Below are positions 34,213 to 44,027 of a stretch of DNA of 64,000 nucleotides, piece by piece. Position 1 is the first letter of the stretch. The number at the start of each line of letters is the position of its first letter. The position numbers were made by a program, and so were the translations under genes. The notes below the pieces were generated by a model. That model saw only the letters and a list, made by a program, of their open reading frames with translations. It was not told the DNA's origin and made no database searches. Origin of the DNA: Mobilicoccus massiliensis (lineage in GTDB: Bacteria; Actinomycetota; Actinomycetes; Actinomycetales; Dermatophilaceae). The stretch lies in NCBI RefSeq assembly GCF_000826525.2, contig NZ_LN651330.1, positions 186,001-250,000 on the forward strand, given 5' to 3'.

Positions 34213-34289
34213 TGGTGGCCAGGGGCGGGGTCGAACCGCCGACCTTCCGATTTTCAGTCGGACGCTCGTACCAACTGAGCTACCTGGCC
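34213..34289 (-). tRNA. tRNA-Phe (anticodon GAA)
   Basis: A full cloverleaf on the minus strand: acceptor GGCCAGG/CCTGGCC, D-loop AGCTCAGTTGGTA, anticodon loop CTGAAAA with GAA, T-arm GGCGGTTCGACCCCGCC, and a genomically encoded CCA at 34213-34215. Third and last gene of a three-tRNA operon. Confidence 0.95.
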
Positions 34290-34302
34290 CTGACAAGCTG
34301 GG

Positions 34303-34376
34303 CGACCCCGACCGGGCTCGAACCGGCGACCTCCGCCGTGACAGGGCGGCGCGCTAACCAACTGCGCTACGGGGCC
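34303..34376 (-). tRNA. tRNA-Asp (anticodon GTC)
   Basis: A minus-strand cloverleaf with acceptor GGCCCCG/CGGGGTC (one G-U pair), D-arm GCGCAGTTGGTTAGCGC, anticodon loop CTGTCAC and T-arm CCGGTTCGAGCCCGG. CCA is not encoded. It lies 13 bases before tRNA-Phe. Confidence 0.95.
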
Positions 34377-34406
34377 TCGTGGATGAGGGTACTGCTCGTT
34401 ACTGCG

Positions 34407-34479
34407 TATCCCCAACGGGATTCGAACCCGTGCTACCGCCGTGAAAGGGCGGGGTCCTAGGCCGCTAGACGATGGGGAC
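34407..34479 (-). tRNA. tRNA-Glu (anticodon TTC)
   Basis: A minus-strand cloverleaf with acceptor GTCCCCA/TGGGGAT, anticodon loop CTTTCAC and T-arm ACGGGTTCGAATCCCGT. CCA is not encoded. First gene of the Glu-Asp-Phe operon, an order common in actinobacteria. Confidence 0.95.
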
Positions 34480-34557
34480 CTGGTTGTCGCTCCAGGCCCT
34501 CGCCGTCGTGCTGACCAGGTGCTCACACGCAGCTCGAGTCTGTCGAGGACTTGATGA

Positions 34558-34587
34558 AGCATAGGGGACGAACCGCTCGACCTCCAA
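34558..34587 (-). promoter_or_regulatory. Promoter of the tRNA operon
   Basis: On the minus strand TTGGAG (34582-34587), an 18-base spacer and TATGCT (34558-34563). This is a vegetative-sigma pattern about 70 bases upstream of tRNA-Glu. Confidence 0.5.
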
Positions 34588-34653
34588 AACGAGCGTCGCC
34601 CGCGCACCGGCCGCCATCGACGCGCGTGACCTGGCGAGCGGGATCCTCGCAGC

Positions 34654-35694
34654 TCAGCGGGTTGTCCATGCGAGAAGCTCATCCACCGGCCAGGTCGTGA
34701 CGATGCGGTCGACCGGCACGCCGAGGCGCGCGGCGCGTTCGGCCCCGTAGGCGAGGAAGTCGAGTTGGCCGGGGGCGTGAGCGTCGGTGTCGATGGCGAA
34801 GAGACATCCGGCGTCCATCGCGAGACGGATGAGGTCGTCGGGCGGATCGCAGCGTTCGGGCCGAGAGTTGATCTCGACCGCGACGTCGTTCTTCGCGCAC
34901 GCGGCGAACACGGCCTCGGCGTCGAACTCGCTCGGCGGGCGGGTGCCCCGACCTCCGGTGATGAGACGGCCGGTGCAGTGACCGAGGACGTCGACGTGGT
35001 GATTCTCGACGGCACCGATCATCCGTCGGGTCATCGGGGCGCTGCTCATCCGCAGCTTGCTGTGCACCGAGGCCACGACGACGTCGAGCCGGCCGAGCAT
35101 CTCGTCGGTCTGATCGAGCGATCCGTCGTCGAGGATGTCGACCTCGATGCCCTTGAGCAGCCGGAACGAGCCGTCGAGGTGGGCGTTGACGCGGTCGACG
35201 ATCGACAGCTGCGTGGCGAGCCGCTCGGCGGTGAGGCCGTTCGCGACCTTGAGCCGGGGGGAGTGGTCGGTGAGGGCCTGGTACCCCCGCCCGAGCTCGA
35301 GGCACGTGGCGACCATCTCCTCGATCGGGGAGCCGCCGTCGGACCAGTCGGAGTGCGAGTGCAGATCGCCGCGCAGCCGCTCGAGGAGGGCGGTGGTCTC
35401 GGCCGTCTCCTCCACGAGTGGGCCGGCGTCGAGCTTGGCGAGGTAGTCGGGCGTCGCCCCCGCGAGCGCCTGCTCGATGACCTTGGCGGTGCTCGCGCCG
35501 ATCGAGGGCAGATCGGTGAGCGTGCCGGCCTCCGCGCGGGCGCGCAGCTCGGACTCGTCGGTGGCGAGCACGACCCCGGCGGCCTTGCGGAACGCCTCGA
35601 CCTTGCGGGTCTCGCCGCGCCGCCGTTCCATGAGGAACGCGATGCGGCGCAGGGCGTCGAGCGGCTGGATCGGGGCGGAGTCGGAGGAGACCAT
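34654..35694 (-). CDS. PHP-domain phosphoesterase with PolX-like helix-hairpin-helix N-terminus
   Basis: A 346-residue protein. Residues 5-85 resemble the 8-kDa helix-hairpin-helix start of PolX ([40 protein letters not shown]). The palm and finger parts of the polymerase are absent, and residues 110-340 are the PHP domain with metal-binding motifs [43 protein letters not shown] and AIDTDAHAP. It should be a metal-dependent phosphoesterase acting on DNA ends or a nucleotide. The start at 35694 fits the domain; longer in-frame starts would run into glyA. It is divergent from glyA by 55 bases. Confidence 0.85.
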   Translation of the reverse strand: MVSSDSAPIQPLDALRRIAFLMERRRGETRKVEAFRKAAGVVLATDESELRARAEAGTLTDLPSIGASTAKVIEQALAGATPDYLAKLDAGPLVEETAETTALLERLRGDLHSHSDWSDGGSPIEEMVATCLELGRGYQALTDHSPRLKVANGLTAERLATQLSIVDRVNAHLDGSFRLLKGIEVDILDDGSLDQTDEMLGRLDVVVASVHSKLRMSSAPMTRRMIGAVENHHVDVLGHCTGRLITGGRGTRPPSEFDAEAVFAACAKNDVAVEINSRPERCDPPDDLIRLAMDAGCLFAIDTDAHAPGQLDFLAYGAERAARLGVPVDRIVTTWPVDELLAWTTR

Positions 35695-35749
35695 GCCTGA
35701 TTCTGGATCACGAGCGTGCGGGGAGCCCGCCGTCTGCGAGACTGCCGCC

Positions 35750-37021
35750 ATGAACCTGCTGAACCAGTCGCTGAACGACGTCGACCCCGAGATCGCCAAG
35801 GCCCTGGACGACGAGCGTCTGCGCCAGGAGCACACCCTCGAGATGATCGCCTCGGAGAACTTCGCGCCGGTGTCGGTCATGCAGGCTCAGGGCTCCGTGG
35901 CCACGAACAAGTACGCGGAGGGCTACCCGGGCCGCCGTTACTACGGTGGCTGCGAGCACATCGACGTCATCGAGGATCTTGCGCGCGACCGGCTCAAGTC
36001 GCTGTTCGGCGCCAAGTTCGCCAACGTGCAGCCGCATTCGGGCGCCCAGGCCAACACGGCGGTGTTCTTCGCGCTGCTGCAGCCGGGTGACACGATCCTC
36101 GGTCTCGACCTCGCGCACGGCGGCCACCTCACGCACGGCATGCGGATCAACTACAGCGGCAAGATGTTCGAGGTCGTTCCGTACCACGTCGACGATCAGG
36201 GGCTGGTGGACATGGAGGAGGTCGCCCGCCTCGCCCGCGAGCACAAGCCCAAGATGATCATCGCCGGCTGGTCGGCCTACCCGCGTCAGCTCGACTTCGC
36301 GCGATTCCGCGAGATCGCCGACGAGGTGGGTGCCTACCTCATGGTCGACATGGCGCACTTCGCCGGGCTGGTCGCGGCCGGGCTGCACCCCAACCCCGTG
36401 CCGCACGCGCACGTCACCACCTCGACGACGCACAAGACCCTGCGGGGTCCGCGCGGCGGCGTCATCCTCACCGACGACCCGGACCTGTCGAAGAAGTTCA
36501 ACTCGGCGGTGTTCCCCGGCCTGCAGGGCGGCCCGCTGGAACACGTCATCGCGGGCAAGGCCGTCGCCTTCAAGCTCGCCGCCGAGCCGGAGTTCGCCGA
36601 GGTGCAGCAGCGCACCCTCGACGGCGCTCGCATCCTCGCCGAGCGCCTGACGCGACCCGAGATGGCCGAGCTCGGCGTCAAGGTCCTCTCCGGCGGCACC
36701 GACGTGCACCTCGTGCTCGTCGACCTGCGGGACTCCGCGCTCGACGGTCGTCAGGGCGAGGACCTGCTCCACCGCATCGGCATCACGGTCAACCGCAACG
36801 CGGTGCCGAACGACCCGCGCCCGCCGATGGTCACCTCCGGCCTGCGCATCGGCACCCCGGCCCTCGCGACCCGCGGCTTCGGTGCCGAGGAGTTCACCGA
36901 GGTCGCCGACATCATCGCCGAGGCACTGCACCCGGGCGTCGACGACGCGAAGGTCGCCGAGCTCCAGGGACGCGTCAAGGCCCTCAGCGAGAAGTTCCCG
37001 CTTTACCCGGCGCTCGCCTGA
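35750..37021 (+). CDS. glyA: Serine hydroxymethyltransferase
   Basis: A 423-residue PLP enzyme that converts serine and tetrahydrofolate to glycine and methylene-THF, the main source of one-carbon units. Signatures are [51 protein letters not shown] and the PLP-lysine motif [18 protein letters not shown] 35750 is the family start ([18 protein letters not shown]). It ends in a strong terminator, and sdaA, a serine-degrading enzyme, comes next. Confidence 0.97.
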   Translation: MNLLNQSLNDVDPEIAKALDDERLRQEHTLEMIASENFAPVSVMQAQGSVATNKYAEGYPGRRYYGGCEHIDVIEDLARDRLKSLFGAKFANVQPHSGAQANTAVFFALLQPGDTILGLDLAHGGHLTHGMRINYSGKMFEVVPYHVDDQGLVDMEEVARLAREHKPKMIIAGWSAYPRQLDFARFREIADEVGAYLMVDMAHFAGLVAAGLHPNPVPHAHVTTSTTHKTLRGPRGGVILTDDPDLSKKFNSAVFPGLQGGPLEHVIAGKAVAFKLAAEPEFAEVQQRTLDGARILAERLTRPEMAELGVKVLSGGTDVHLVLVDLRDSALDGRQGEDLLHRIGITVNRNAVPNDPRPPMVTSGLRIGTPALATRGFGAEEFTEVADIIAEALHPGVDDAKVAELQGRVKALSEKFPLYPALA

Positions 37022-37037
37022 CCGAACCTTTCGAGAC

Positions 37038-37074
37038 GGCCCTCATCCCGCGCGCGGGATGAGGGCCGCCTTGT
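37038..37074 (+). terminator. Terminator after glyA
   Basis: A perfect 13-base-pair stem (37038-37050 with 37055-37067) around CGCG, followed by a short T-containing tail. Confidence 0.85.
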
Positions 37075-37238
37075 TCCACCTGCGGCCCGCCCCTTCGCCC
37101 TCGACCTCGACGCGTGGGATCCCGGATCTCGCGCGGGGTTTCGCCGCGAGCTGCCCGGGTAAGGTGTGCAATTCGGCGATCGACGCCCGAGCCCGACGGC
37201 CTCGCCGCCCCGCCGCCGCCTCAAGCCTCGGAGGAGAC

Positions 37239-38612
37239 ATGTCGCTCAGTGTGTTCGACCTCTTCTCGATCGGGATCGGCCCGTCGAGTTCCCACACGGT
37301 CGGCCCGATGCGTGCCGCGGTGATGTTCGTCGACGCCCTGCACGACGAGGGCCTGCTCGACGACACCACCCGGGTCAAGGCCGAGTTGTTCGGTTCGCTC
37401 GGCGCCACCGGCCACGGCCACGGCAGCATGACCGCCGTCATCCTCGGGCTCTGCGGTGAGCGCCCGGAGCTCGTCGACCCGCGGGCCGTCGAGGACGAGA
37501 TCGCCTCGGTGCGGGAGCTGGAGTTGCTCAAGCTGCGCGGCGAGCGGGAGATCCGGTTCGTCGAGTCCAGCGACCTCATCCTCCACCGGCGCAAGAGTCT
37601 GCCGCTGCACCCGAACGGCATGACGTTCTCCGCGTACGGCGAGAACGACACCCCGTTGCTCGAGAAGACGTACTACTCGGTGGGCGGCGGGTTCGTCGTC
37701 GGCGAGGGTGCCGACGACGAGACGTCGATCGTCGAGGACACGACGCCGGTGGCACACCCCTTCCGCACGGGAGACGAGTTGCTCGCCGTGTGCGACGAGA
37801 CCGGGCTTTCGATCGCGGAGGTCATGTTCGCCAACGAGCTGTCGTGGCGGCCGGCGGAGGAGGTCCGGGCCGGTCTGCTCGAGCTGTGGGCGGTGATGCT
37901 GGCGTGTATCGACGCGGGGATGCAGACCGAGGGGGTGCTGCCCGGCGGTCTGAAGGTGCCCAGGCGCGCGGCCGGGCTCCGTCACAAGCTCGAGACCGAG
38001 GTCGATCCGCAGGACCCGCTTCGTGGCATGGACTGGCTCACGCTCTACGCGCTCGCCGTCAACGAGGAGAACGCCTCGGGTGGGCGCATCGTCACCGCGC
38101 CGACCAACGGTGCCGCCGGCATCATTCCCGCGGTGTTGCGCTACTACGTCGACTTCGTGCCCGGTGCCGACGAGGACGGCATCGTCCGGTTCCTGCTCAC
38201 CGCGGGCGCGATCGGCGTGATCTACAAGGAGAACGCCTCGATCAGCGGCGCCGAGGTCGGCTGCCAGGGTGAGGTCGGCTCGGCGTGCTCGATGGCCGCG
38301 GCCGGCATGGCCGCGGTGCTCGGTGGGTCACCGCGCCAATGCGAGAACGCGGCCGAGATCGGTATGGAGCACAACCTCGGCCTCACGTGCGACCCCGTCG
38401 GCGGCCTCGTGCAGATCCCGTGTATCGAGCGCAACGCCGTCGCGGCGGTCAAGGCCGTGACCGCGGCCCGCACGGCGATGCGTGGCGACGGCCACCACCT
38501 CGTCTCCCTCGACAAGGTCGTCAAGACGATGCGCGAGACCGGGCGCGACATGAAGGACAAGTACAAGGAGACGGCCCGCGGCGGACTCGCGGTCAACGTC
38601 ATCGAGTGCTGA
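37239..38612 (+). CDS. sdaA: L-serine ammonia-lyase, single-chain iron-sulfur type
   Basis: A 457-residue enzyme that deaminates serine to pyruvate with a [4Fe-4S] cluster, not PLP. The N-terminal beta part begins [21 protein letters not shown]; the C-terminal alpha part has [19 protein letters not shown], the cluster cysteines in [19 protein letters not shown] and [18 protein letters not shown], and a C-terminal cysteine (VNVIEC), a conserved feature that occupies the cluster's open site. ATG 37239 has GGAGGAG just upstream. With glyA it controls the serine pool. Confidence 0.95.
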   Translation: MSLSVFDLFSIGIGPSSSHTVGPMRAAVMFVDALHDEGLLDDTTRVKAELFGSLGATGHGHGSMTAVILGLCGERPELVDPRAVEDEIASVRELELLKLRGEREIRFVESSDLILHRRKSLPLHPNGMTFSAYGENDTPLLEKTYYSVGGGFVVGEGADDETSIVEDTTPVAHPFRTGDELLAVCDETGLSIAEVMFANELSWRPAEEVRAGLLELWAVMLACIDAGMQTEGVLPGGLKVPRRAAGLRHKLETEVDPQDPLRGMDWLTLYALAVNEENASGGRIVTAPTNGAAGIIPAVLRYYVDFVPGADEDGIVRFLLTAGAIGVIYKENASISGAEVGCQGEVGSACSMAAAGMAAVLGGSPRQCENAAEIGMEHNLGLTCDPVGGLVQIPCIERNAVAAVKAVTAARTAMRGDGHHLVSLDKVVKTMRETGRDMKDKYKETARGGLAVNVIEC

Positions 38613-38791
38613 CGGTGCGCCGGGCGCCCGGCGACTCGACGTGAGCAGGTGCCCTGCGAACGACGACGAATGACGGCGCCTGTGGAGGTCGGCGGCTCGA
38701 AGGTGCCACAATCGGGGGCCGTGGCCCGGTCGGGGATCGCCGAGCCTGACGCGCGTGCCCGGATCCCCACCATCGGTGAGCGGGAGAGCGC

Positions 38792-40135
38792 ATGGCGAAC
38801 GCGGTGGTGACCAAGGTCCTGCGGCGACCCGTTCGCCTCGTGCCGCTGGCCTTCTTCGGCGTCATCGTCGTCGGTACGTTGCTGCTCTGCATCCCCGCGA
38901 CCCATCACGACGGGCAGGTGCGCCCGCTGGTCGCGGCGTTCACCGCGGTCTCGGCGACCTGCATCACCGGGCTCACCGTGGTCGACACCGCGACGTACTG
39001 GACCCCGCTCGGCCAGGTCATCATCCTGCTGCTCGCGCAGATGGGCGGCTTCGGCATCATGTCGATCGCCACGCTCATGGCGATCATCGTCAAGGGTCAC
39101 ATCGAGTTGTCGAACACCCTCGTCGTCCAGACCGAGACCCAGACCCAGGACCTCGGCCAGGCCCGCCGCGTCGTCGTCCGGATCGCCGTGAGCATGCTCG
39201 CCGCCGAGATGGTCTCGGCGATCATCCTCACCCTCCGCTTCCACTACACCCACGGCTTCGACTGGGGGCAGTCGATCTGGCACGGGATCTGGTACGCGTG
39301 CATGGCGTTCAGCAACGCCGGTTTCGCGTTGCAGAGCGACAGCATCATGTCGTTCGTCTCCGATCCCCTGACGATCGTCGTGCTCAGCCTCACCGTGTGG
39401 GCCGGCAGCCTCGGCTACCCCGTGTTCTGGGAGCTGCTCAAGAAGTGGCGCCGCCCGAACACGTGGTCGGTGCACACCCGGCTGACGTTCTACGGGTTCA
39501 TGGTGTTGTTCGGCATCGCCTTCGCCGCGTTCCTCGTCTTCGAGTGGGACAACCCCGACACCCTCGGCCCGATGGGCCTGGCGAACAAGGTCACCGCCGC
39601 GATCGCGGCCGGGGTGATGCCCCGCTCGTGTGGGTTCAACATCGTCGATTACGCGTTCATCAAGGACGAGACGACGATCATGAACATCGTGATGATGTTC
39701 ATCGGCGGCGGCAGCGCCGGTACGTCCGGCGGCATCAAGGTCTCGACGTTCTTCCTCCTCGCGTTCCTCATCCTCGCCGCCGCCCGCGGTGAACAGGACG
39801 TCACCGTCGCGCACCGCCGCATCGGCGACGAGACGCTGCGGCAGGCGGTCACGGTCGCGCTCATCGCCGTCGCCTGCCTCGTCGGGGGCACGATGGTGCT
39901 CGCGATCCTCACCGACCTGCCGCTACCGCACGTGTTGTTCGACGTGACCTCGGCGTTCGGCACCGTGGGGTTGTCGATGGGCATCACGCCCTCGCTGCCG
40001 GCGGGCGGCCAGCTCACGCTCATGATGCTCATGTTCCTCGGCCGCGTCGGCACCTTCACGGCCGCCTCCGCGCTCGCTCTGCGCACGTCGACGCGGCACT
40101 ACCACCTCCCGGAGGAGCGCCCGATCGTCGGGTGA
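38792..40135 (+). CDS. TrkH/KtrB-type potassium transporter subunit, first copy
   Basis: A 447-residue membrane protein with the four TM-P-TM repeats of the Trk/Ktr family. Filter-loop glycines are seen in [40 protein letters not shown] and [12 protein letters not shown]. KtrB dimers carry K+ (often with Na+) under control of a KtrA ring. GGGAGAG precedes ATG 38792. It ends at the start of a second, similar copy, and both are followed by one ktrA gene. Confidence 0.93.
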   Translation: MANAVVTKVLRRPVRLVPLAFFGVIVVGTLLLCIPATHHDGQVRPLVAAFTAVSATCITGLTVVDTATYWTPLGQVIILLLAQMGGFGIMSIATLMAIIVKGHIELSNTLVVQTETQTQDLGQARRVVVRIAVSMLAAEMVSAIILTLRFHYTHGFDWGQSIWHGIWYACMAFSNAGFALQSDSIMSFVSDPLTIVVLSLTVWAGSLGYPVFWELLKKWRRPNTWSVHTRLTFYGFMVLFGIAFAAFLVFEWDNPDTLGPMGLANKVTAAIAAGVMPRSCGFNIVDYAFIKDETTIMNIVMMFIGGGSAGTSGGIKVSTFFLLAFLILAAARGEQDVTVAHRRIGDETLRQAVTVALIAVACLVGGTMVLAILTDLPLPHVLFDVTSAFGTVGLSMGITPSLPAGGQLTLMMLMFLGRVGTFTAASALALRTSTRHYHLPEERPIVG

Positions 40136-41478
40136 TGTCCATGGTCGATCACACCCGCCGACGCAATCCGGCCCGCATCGTTCCCCTCTCGTTCCTCGCC
40201 GTCATGGCGGTGGGCACGATGATGTTGTCGTTGCCGATCGCCCACGCCTCCGGACGTACCGACGTGCTCGCGGCGGCGTTCACCACCGTCTCGGCGACGT
40301 GTGTCACCGGCCTGGTCACGGTCGACACCGCCACCTACTGGACCCCGTTCGGGCAGGCCGTCATCATCCTGCTCATCCAGATCGGCGGCCTCGGCACGAT
40401 GACGCTCGCCACCCTGCTGGCGCTGCTCGTGCGCGGCCGGGTCAGGCTCGGCATGCTCATGCGCACGCAGACGGAGACCAAGACGATGGGTCTCGGCGAC
40501 GTGCGCCGCGTCGTCGTCCGCATCGTGCTCGCGACCCTCGCGGCCGAGGGGGCGATCGCGCTGTGGCTCACCTGGCGGTTTCGCGCGGCCTACGACGACG
40601 ACCTCCTCACCGCGCTCTGGCACGGGGTCTTCCACGCCGTCTCGGCGTTCAACAACGCCGGATTCGCGCTCTACTCCGACAATCTCGTCGGGTTCGTCTC
40701 CGACGGCTGGATCATCGCCCCGATCTGCCTGGCGATCATCGCCGGCGGCATCGGCTACCCGGCGTACTTCGAGCTGCTGCGACGCTGGCACCGGCCCCAC
40801 GCATGGTCGATCTACCTGCGGCTGACACTCGCCGGGTACGCCATCCTGCTCGTCGCCGGCATCGCGGCGTTCGTGCTCTGGGAGTGGAACAACCCGGGCA
40901 CGCTGGGCCCGTTGGATCTGTGGGGGAAGGTCTGGGGCAGCGTGGCCGGCGGGGTGTTCCCGCGCACGGCCGGATTCAACAGCATCGACTACGGGCAGAT
41001 CCGCCCCGAGACCCTCGTCGTCGACCTCGTGCTCATGTTCGTCGGTGGCGGCAGCGCGGGCACGGCCGGCGGCGTCAAGGTGACGACGTTCTTCCTGCTC
41101 GCCTACGTCATCTGGTCCGAACTGCGTGGTTCGACGGAAGTGCGGCTCGGCAACCGGGGCGTCTCGCTCGCCGCCCAGCGGCAGGCGCTCACCGTCGCCC
41201 TCCTCGGCGTCGGGCTCGTGACGAGCGCGGTCATCGCCCTCATCGTGCTCACCGATCACCCGCTGGACCGGGTCGTCTTCGAGGTCGTCTCGGCGTTCGG
41301 CACCGTCGGCCTCTCGATGAACCTCACGCCACAGCTGCCCCCGGCCGCCCAGCTCGTCATCATGGGAGTGATGTTCTGCGGTCGTGTGGGCACCGTCACC
41401 GTGGCCTCGGCGCTCGCGCTGAGCCGCCCCCGCACCTACCACTACCACCTGCCCGAGGAGCACACCATTGTTGGATAG
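40135..41478 (+). CDS. TrkH/KtrB-type potassium transporter subunit, second copy
   Basis: A 447-residue paralogue of the preceding gene, sharing its plan and many motifs: [39 protein letters not shown] and [12 protein letters not shown]. The two arose by tandem duplication but have diverged in most other positions. ATG 40135 overlaps the previous stop by one base; starts at GTG 40132 or ATG 40141 are also possible. It overlaps ktrA by 11 bases. Confidence 0.92.
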   Translation: MSMVDHTRRRNPARIVPLSFLAVMAVGTMMLSLPIAHASGRTDVLAAAFTTVSATCVTGLVTVDTATYWTPFGQAVIILLIQIGGLGTMTLATLLALLVRGRVRLGMLMRTQTETKTMGLGDVRRVVVRIVLATLAAEGAIALWLTWRFRAAYDDDLLTALWHGVFHAVSAFNNAGFALYSDNLVGFVSDGWIIAPICLAIIAGGIGYPAYFELLRRWHRPHAWSIYLRLTLAGYAILLVAGIAAFVLWEWNNPGTLGPLDLWGKVWGSVAGGVFPRTAGFNSIDYGQIRPETLVVDLVLMFVGGGSAGTAGGVKVTTFFLLAYVIWSELRGSTEVRLGNRGVSLAAQRQALTVALLGVGLVTSAVIALIVLTDHPLDRVVFEVVSAFGTVGLSMNLTPQLPPAAQLVIMGVMFCGRVGTVTVASALALSRPRTYHYHLPEEHTIVG

Positions 41479-42154
41479 GAAGAGAATCCGCGGCGTCGCC
41501 GAATCCGTGCTCGTCATCGGCCTGGGCCGGTTCGGGTCGTCGGTGGCCACCTCCCTCGTCGAGATGGAGAAGGAGGTGCTCGCCATCGACGACAACCCGG
41601 TGCTCGTGCAACGGTGGTCGGGCGAGTTGACGCACGTCGTCCAGGCCGACACGACCGACGAGGAGGCGCTCCGTCAGCTCGGCGTCGCCTCGTTCGATCG
41701 TGCCGTCGTGGCGATCGGGTCGGACATCGAGGCGAGCGTCCTCACCGTCCTCGCGCTGTCCGAGGCGGGGGTGCAGGAGATCTGGGCCAAGGCCATCACC
41801 CTCAAGCACGGCAAGATCCTCGAACGCGTCGGCGCCCACCACGTCGTCTACCCCGAGCGCGCGATGGGGTTGCGGGTCGCGCACCAGATCGTCGGCACCA
41901 TGGAGGACTTCATGGAGCTCGAGGGCGGCTACGGACTGGCCCGCATCCTCGCGCCGACGATCACCTGGGGCATCCCGCTCGGCAAGTCCGACGTGCGCTC
42001 GCGTCACCGCATCACGGTCGTCGGCATCAAGAAGCCCGGCATGGGCTTCACCTACGCCGATCGCGAGACCGTGCCGCGGCAGGGCGACGAGATCATCATC
42101 TCGGGTTCGGTGCGTGCTCTCGAGAAGTTCAGCTCGTTGCCACACGTGGACTGA
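41468..42154 (+). CDS. KtrA-type regulatory subunit (RCK domains) of the potassium transporter
   Basis: A 228-residue cytosolic protein starting at TTG 41468 inside the end of the second ktrB. Residues 12-130 form the RCK_N nucleotide-binding fold (SVLVIGLGRFGSSVATSL, with acidic AIDDNP after beta-2), which binds ATP/ADP. Residues 145-225 form RCK_C (HRITVVGIKKPGMGFTYAD), the possible site for c-di-AMP. It gates one or both of the two membrane subunits encoded upstream. Confidence 0.92.
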   Translation: MLDRKRIRGVAESVLVIGLGRFGSSVATSLVEMEKEVLAIDDNPVLVQRWSGELTHVVQADTTDEEALRQLGVASFDRAVVAIGSDIEASVLTVLALSEAGVQEIWAKAITLKHGKILERVGAHHVVYPERAMGLRVAHQIVGTMEDFMELEGGYGLARILAPTITWGIPLGKSDVRSRHRITVVGIKKPGMGFTYADRETVPRQGDEIIISGSVRALEKFSSLPHVD

Positions 42155-42199
42155 CCAGGGCCGACGCGCCGCCGTGCGTGTTTGCGTGATGATGGAGGC

Positions 42200-42922
42200 A
42201 TGCGACTCCTTCTCATCCGCCACGGCCAGACGATGTCCAACATCGGACACCACCTCGACACCGCGGCACCGGGAGCCGACCTGTCGGATCTCGGCCGCGC
42301 GCAGGCCGCGGCCGTCCCCGAGGCCCTCGCCGATGAGCAGATCGACCTCATCGTCGTCTCCAACCTCGTGCGCACCCAGCAGACCGCCGCGCCGCTCGCG
42401 AAGGAGCGCGGCCTGGAGCCGTGGATGCGGCCGGGGATCCGCGAGATCGCGGCCGGCGACCTCGAGATGCGTAACGACGGGGCCGCCATCGAGGCGTACA
42501 TCGAGTGCGTCTTCGGGTGGGGATCCGATCTCGACCGGCGGCTTCCGGGTGGGGAGACCGGGCGCGAGGTGCTCGAGCGGTTCGACGAGGTCGTCGCCGA
42601 GGTGGAGGAGCACGTCGGTGACGGGACCGCCGTGTTCTTCTCCCACGGCGCCGTGCTGCGCTACTGGGCCGGATCCCGCGCCGACGGCATGGACCTCGAC
42701 GACGCCGCGGCCCACTGGCTGTCCAACACCGCGATGATCGTCGTCGAGGGCGACGCGTCGGGACGTCGCATCATCAGCTGGCTCGAGGAGCCCCTCGGCG
42801 GCGCCGCGCTTGGCACCCGCGAGAGCGGCGGCCCCGGTGGCGAGACCGAGGAGTCGGTCGACACCGACGGTGTCCGCGGTGGCGTCGACGAGGTGCGGGA
42901 CGTGGCGGCGCGGGGACGGTGA
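42200..42922 (+). CDS. Histidine phosphatase (phosphoglycerate mutase-like)
   Basis: A 240-residue member of the histidine phosphatase superfamily. The catalytic motif is LLLIRHGQTMSNIGHHL (residues 3-19), and the second histidine is in AVFFSHGAVLRYWAG. The region after residue 200 is a Gly/Glu-rich tail. GGAGG stands directly before ATG 42200. Members range from phosphoglycerate mutases to broad phosphatases; the short form without the mutase-specific insertions favours a phosphatase, substrate unknown. Confidence 0.85.
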   Translation: MRLLLIRHGQTMSNIGHHLDTAAPGADLSDLGRAQAAAVPEALADEQIDLIVVSNLVRTQQTAAPLAKERGLEPWMRPGIREIAAGDLEMRNDGAAIEAYIECVFGWGSDLDRRLPGGETGREVLERFDEVVAEVEEHVGDGTAVFFSHGAVLRYWAGSRADGMDLDDAAAHWLSNTAMIVVEGDASGRRIISWLEEPLGGAALGTRESGGPGGETEESVDTDGVRGGVDEVRDVAARGR

Positions 42923-42976
42923 CGTCGAGCGCGGGTGTCGGTGTCGCGGCGGGTCGCTGGAGCCGGTGGCGGCGGC

Positions 42977-43055
42977 CATGCACGGGTTCGGTCGTCCAGA
43001 CACGCCGTACCGCGCGTGCATCGAGTGCGGGAGACGTGCACGGATGACGTGAGGC
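42977..43055 (+). repeat. Intergenic repeat, family C, third copy
   Basis: A unit of about 80 bases starting CATGCACGGGTTCGG and ending GTGCACGGATGACGTGAGG, matching the ends of the unit at 17354-17431. The rest of the 381-base gap between the histidine phosphatase and the following small gene shows no gene or RNA. Confidence 0.5.
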
Positions 43056-43303
43056 GCGCGTGGGCGCCTCTCATCGCGTGGAGTGCGCGGACTGCCCGGG
43101 GTGCGTCCACCACACGGTTTGCATCGGGGCGGCCAGTCGTCGCACGGTGAACAGTGCGGGTCGACACGCGCAGGATCCACGGATTCGGTGTCGCGTCGGC
43201 CACACTGGACACCGTCCGGCGCACCGCGAGGGCTCCGGACGACGGAGTGCTCGCCAACGGGGTCGTCGCTTCACCTCATCGCACGAGCCGAGGAGATCAG
43301 GCC

Positions 43304-43636
43304 ATGTCCGACACCACGACCCCTCGTCCGAACGGCACGATCACCGTCGCCACGTGGGAAGAAGCCACCGACGGACGCCGCGACACCAACCCCTTCGACT
43401 TCATCGAGGGCCAACTCATGCCCCACGGCACGCGCGTCGGCGTGTACGACGTCGTGCGTCGCTACTCCGACGAGGTCGCCGACTGCCTGCCCGACCACAT
43501 CGACTTCGTCGACAACCGATTCGTCCGCCCCGCCGACGCCTCGACCGACCACCACGCCGACCGCCAGGCCGTCGTCGCCGCGATCTCCGAGGCCGACGCC
43601 CGCCACCGCCGCCTGGTCGAGGACTGGGTGCGCTGA
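43304..43636 (+). CDS. Small acidic protein of unknown function
   Basis: A 110-residue acidic protein from ATG 43304 with a clear GAGGAG site. The sequence has an orderly pattern (TWEEATDGRRDTNPFDFIEGQ, VYDVVRRYSDEVADCLPDHIDFVDNRFV, AISEADARHRRLVEDWVR), with codon usage like neighbouring genes, so it is likely expressed. No membrane segment or signal is seen. I do not recognise the family. It ends just before a cluster of family B elements and the tRNA-Lys gene on the other strand. Confidence 0.65.
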   Translation: MSDTTTPRPNGTITVATWEEATDGRRDTNPFDFIEGQLMPHGTRVGVYDVVRRYSDEVADCLPDHIDFVDNRFVRPADASTDHHADRQAVVAAISEADARHRRLVEDWVR

Positions 43637-43657
43637 CACCACCGCGCAGAAGCAAGC

Positions 43658-43811
43658 GAAAGCGCCTGTCTGGGCCGTGAAAGGACGGTCGGACAGGCGC
43701 TTTCGTACCGTCCCCGGGTTGAAACCGCCTGTTTGAGCGTCGGGGTCAGGCGGACGACGCTCGGACAGGCACTTTCGTCGCACGAAACCGGGTGAAACCG
43801 CCTGTGCGAGC
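43658..43811. repeat. Cluster of five alternating inverted elements (family B)
   Basis: Copies at 43658-43675 (+), 43687-43704 (-), 43721-43738 (+), 43759-43776 (-) and 43794-43811 (+) share the core GAAA(C/G)(C/T/G)GCCTGT(N)(N)G(A/G)GC or close variants. The first two form a near-perfect hairpin GAAAGCGCCTGTC/GACAGGCGCTTTC. The cluster fills the space between the end of the small plus-strand gene and the end of tRNA-Lys on the minus strand, so it may terminate both. Confidence 0.75.
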
Positions 43812-43815
43812 GGTG

Positions 43816-43891
43816 TGGTGGGCCCCGTCGGGCTCGAACCGACGACCAGCGGATTAAAAGTCCGGTGCTCTACCAACTGAGCTAGAGGCCC
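43816..43891 (-). tRNA. tRNA-Lys (anticodon TTT)
   Basis: A minus-strand cloverleaf: acceptor GGGCCTC/GGGGCCC (with one G-U pair), D-arm AGCTCAGTTGGTAGAGCA, anticodon loop CTTTTAA, T-arm GTCGGTTCGAGCCCGAC, and encoded CCA at 43816-43818. Confidence 0.95.
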
Positions 43892-44027
43892 GGGATTCGG
43901 CCACCGGAGTTCCGGTGCTCACGCGCGCGTGAAGAATCCTCAGGGAAGTATGCCGCACGCGGCTGCCTCGGCAGGGTTCGGGGCCGTTCACGTGCCCGCT
44001 GCGCGCGGTGTTCCTCCGGGAGCCCTG

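Noticed and set aside
38613..38791. Riboswitch (for example for c-di-AMP) before the first ktrB
   Set aside because: Only a short palindrome (CGCCGGGCGCCCGGCG, 38618-38633) was seen; none of the conserved riboswitch cores is present.
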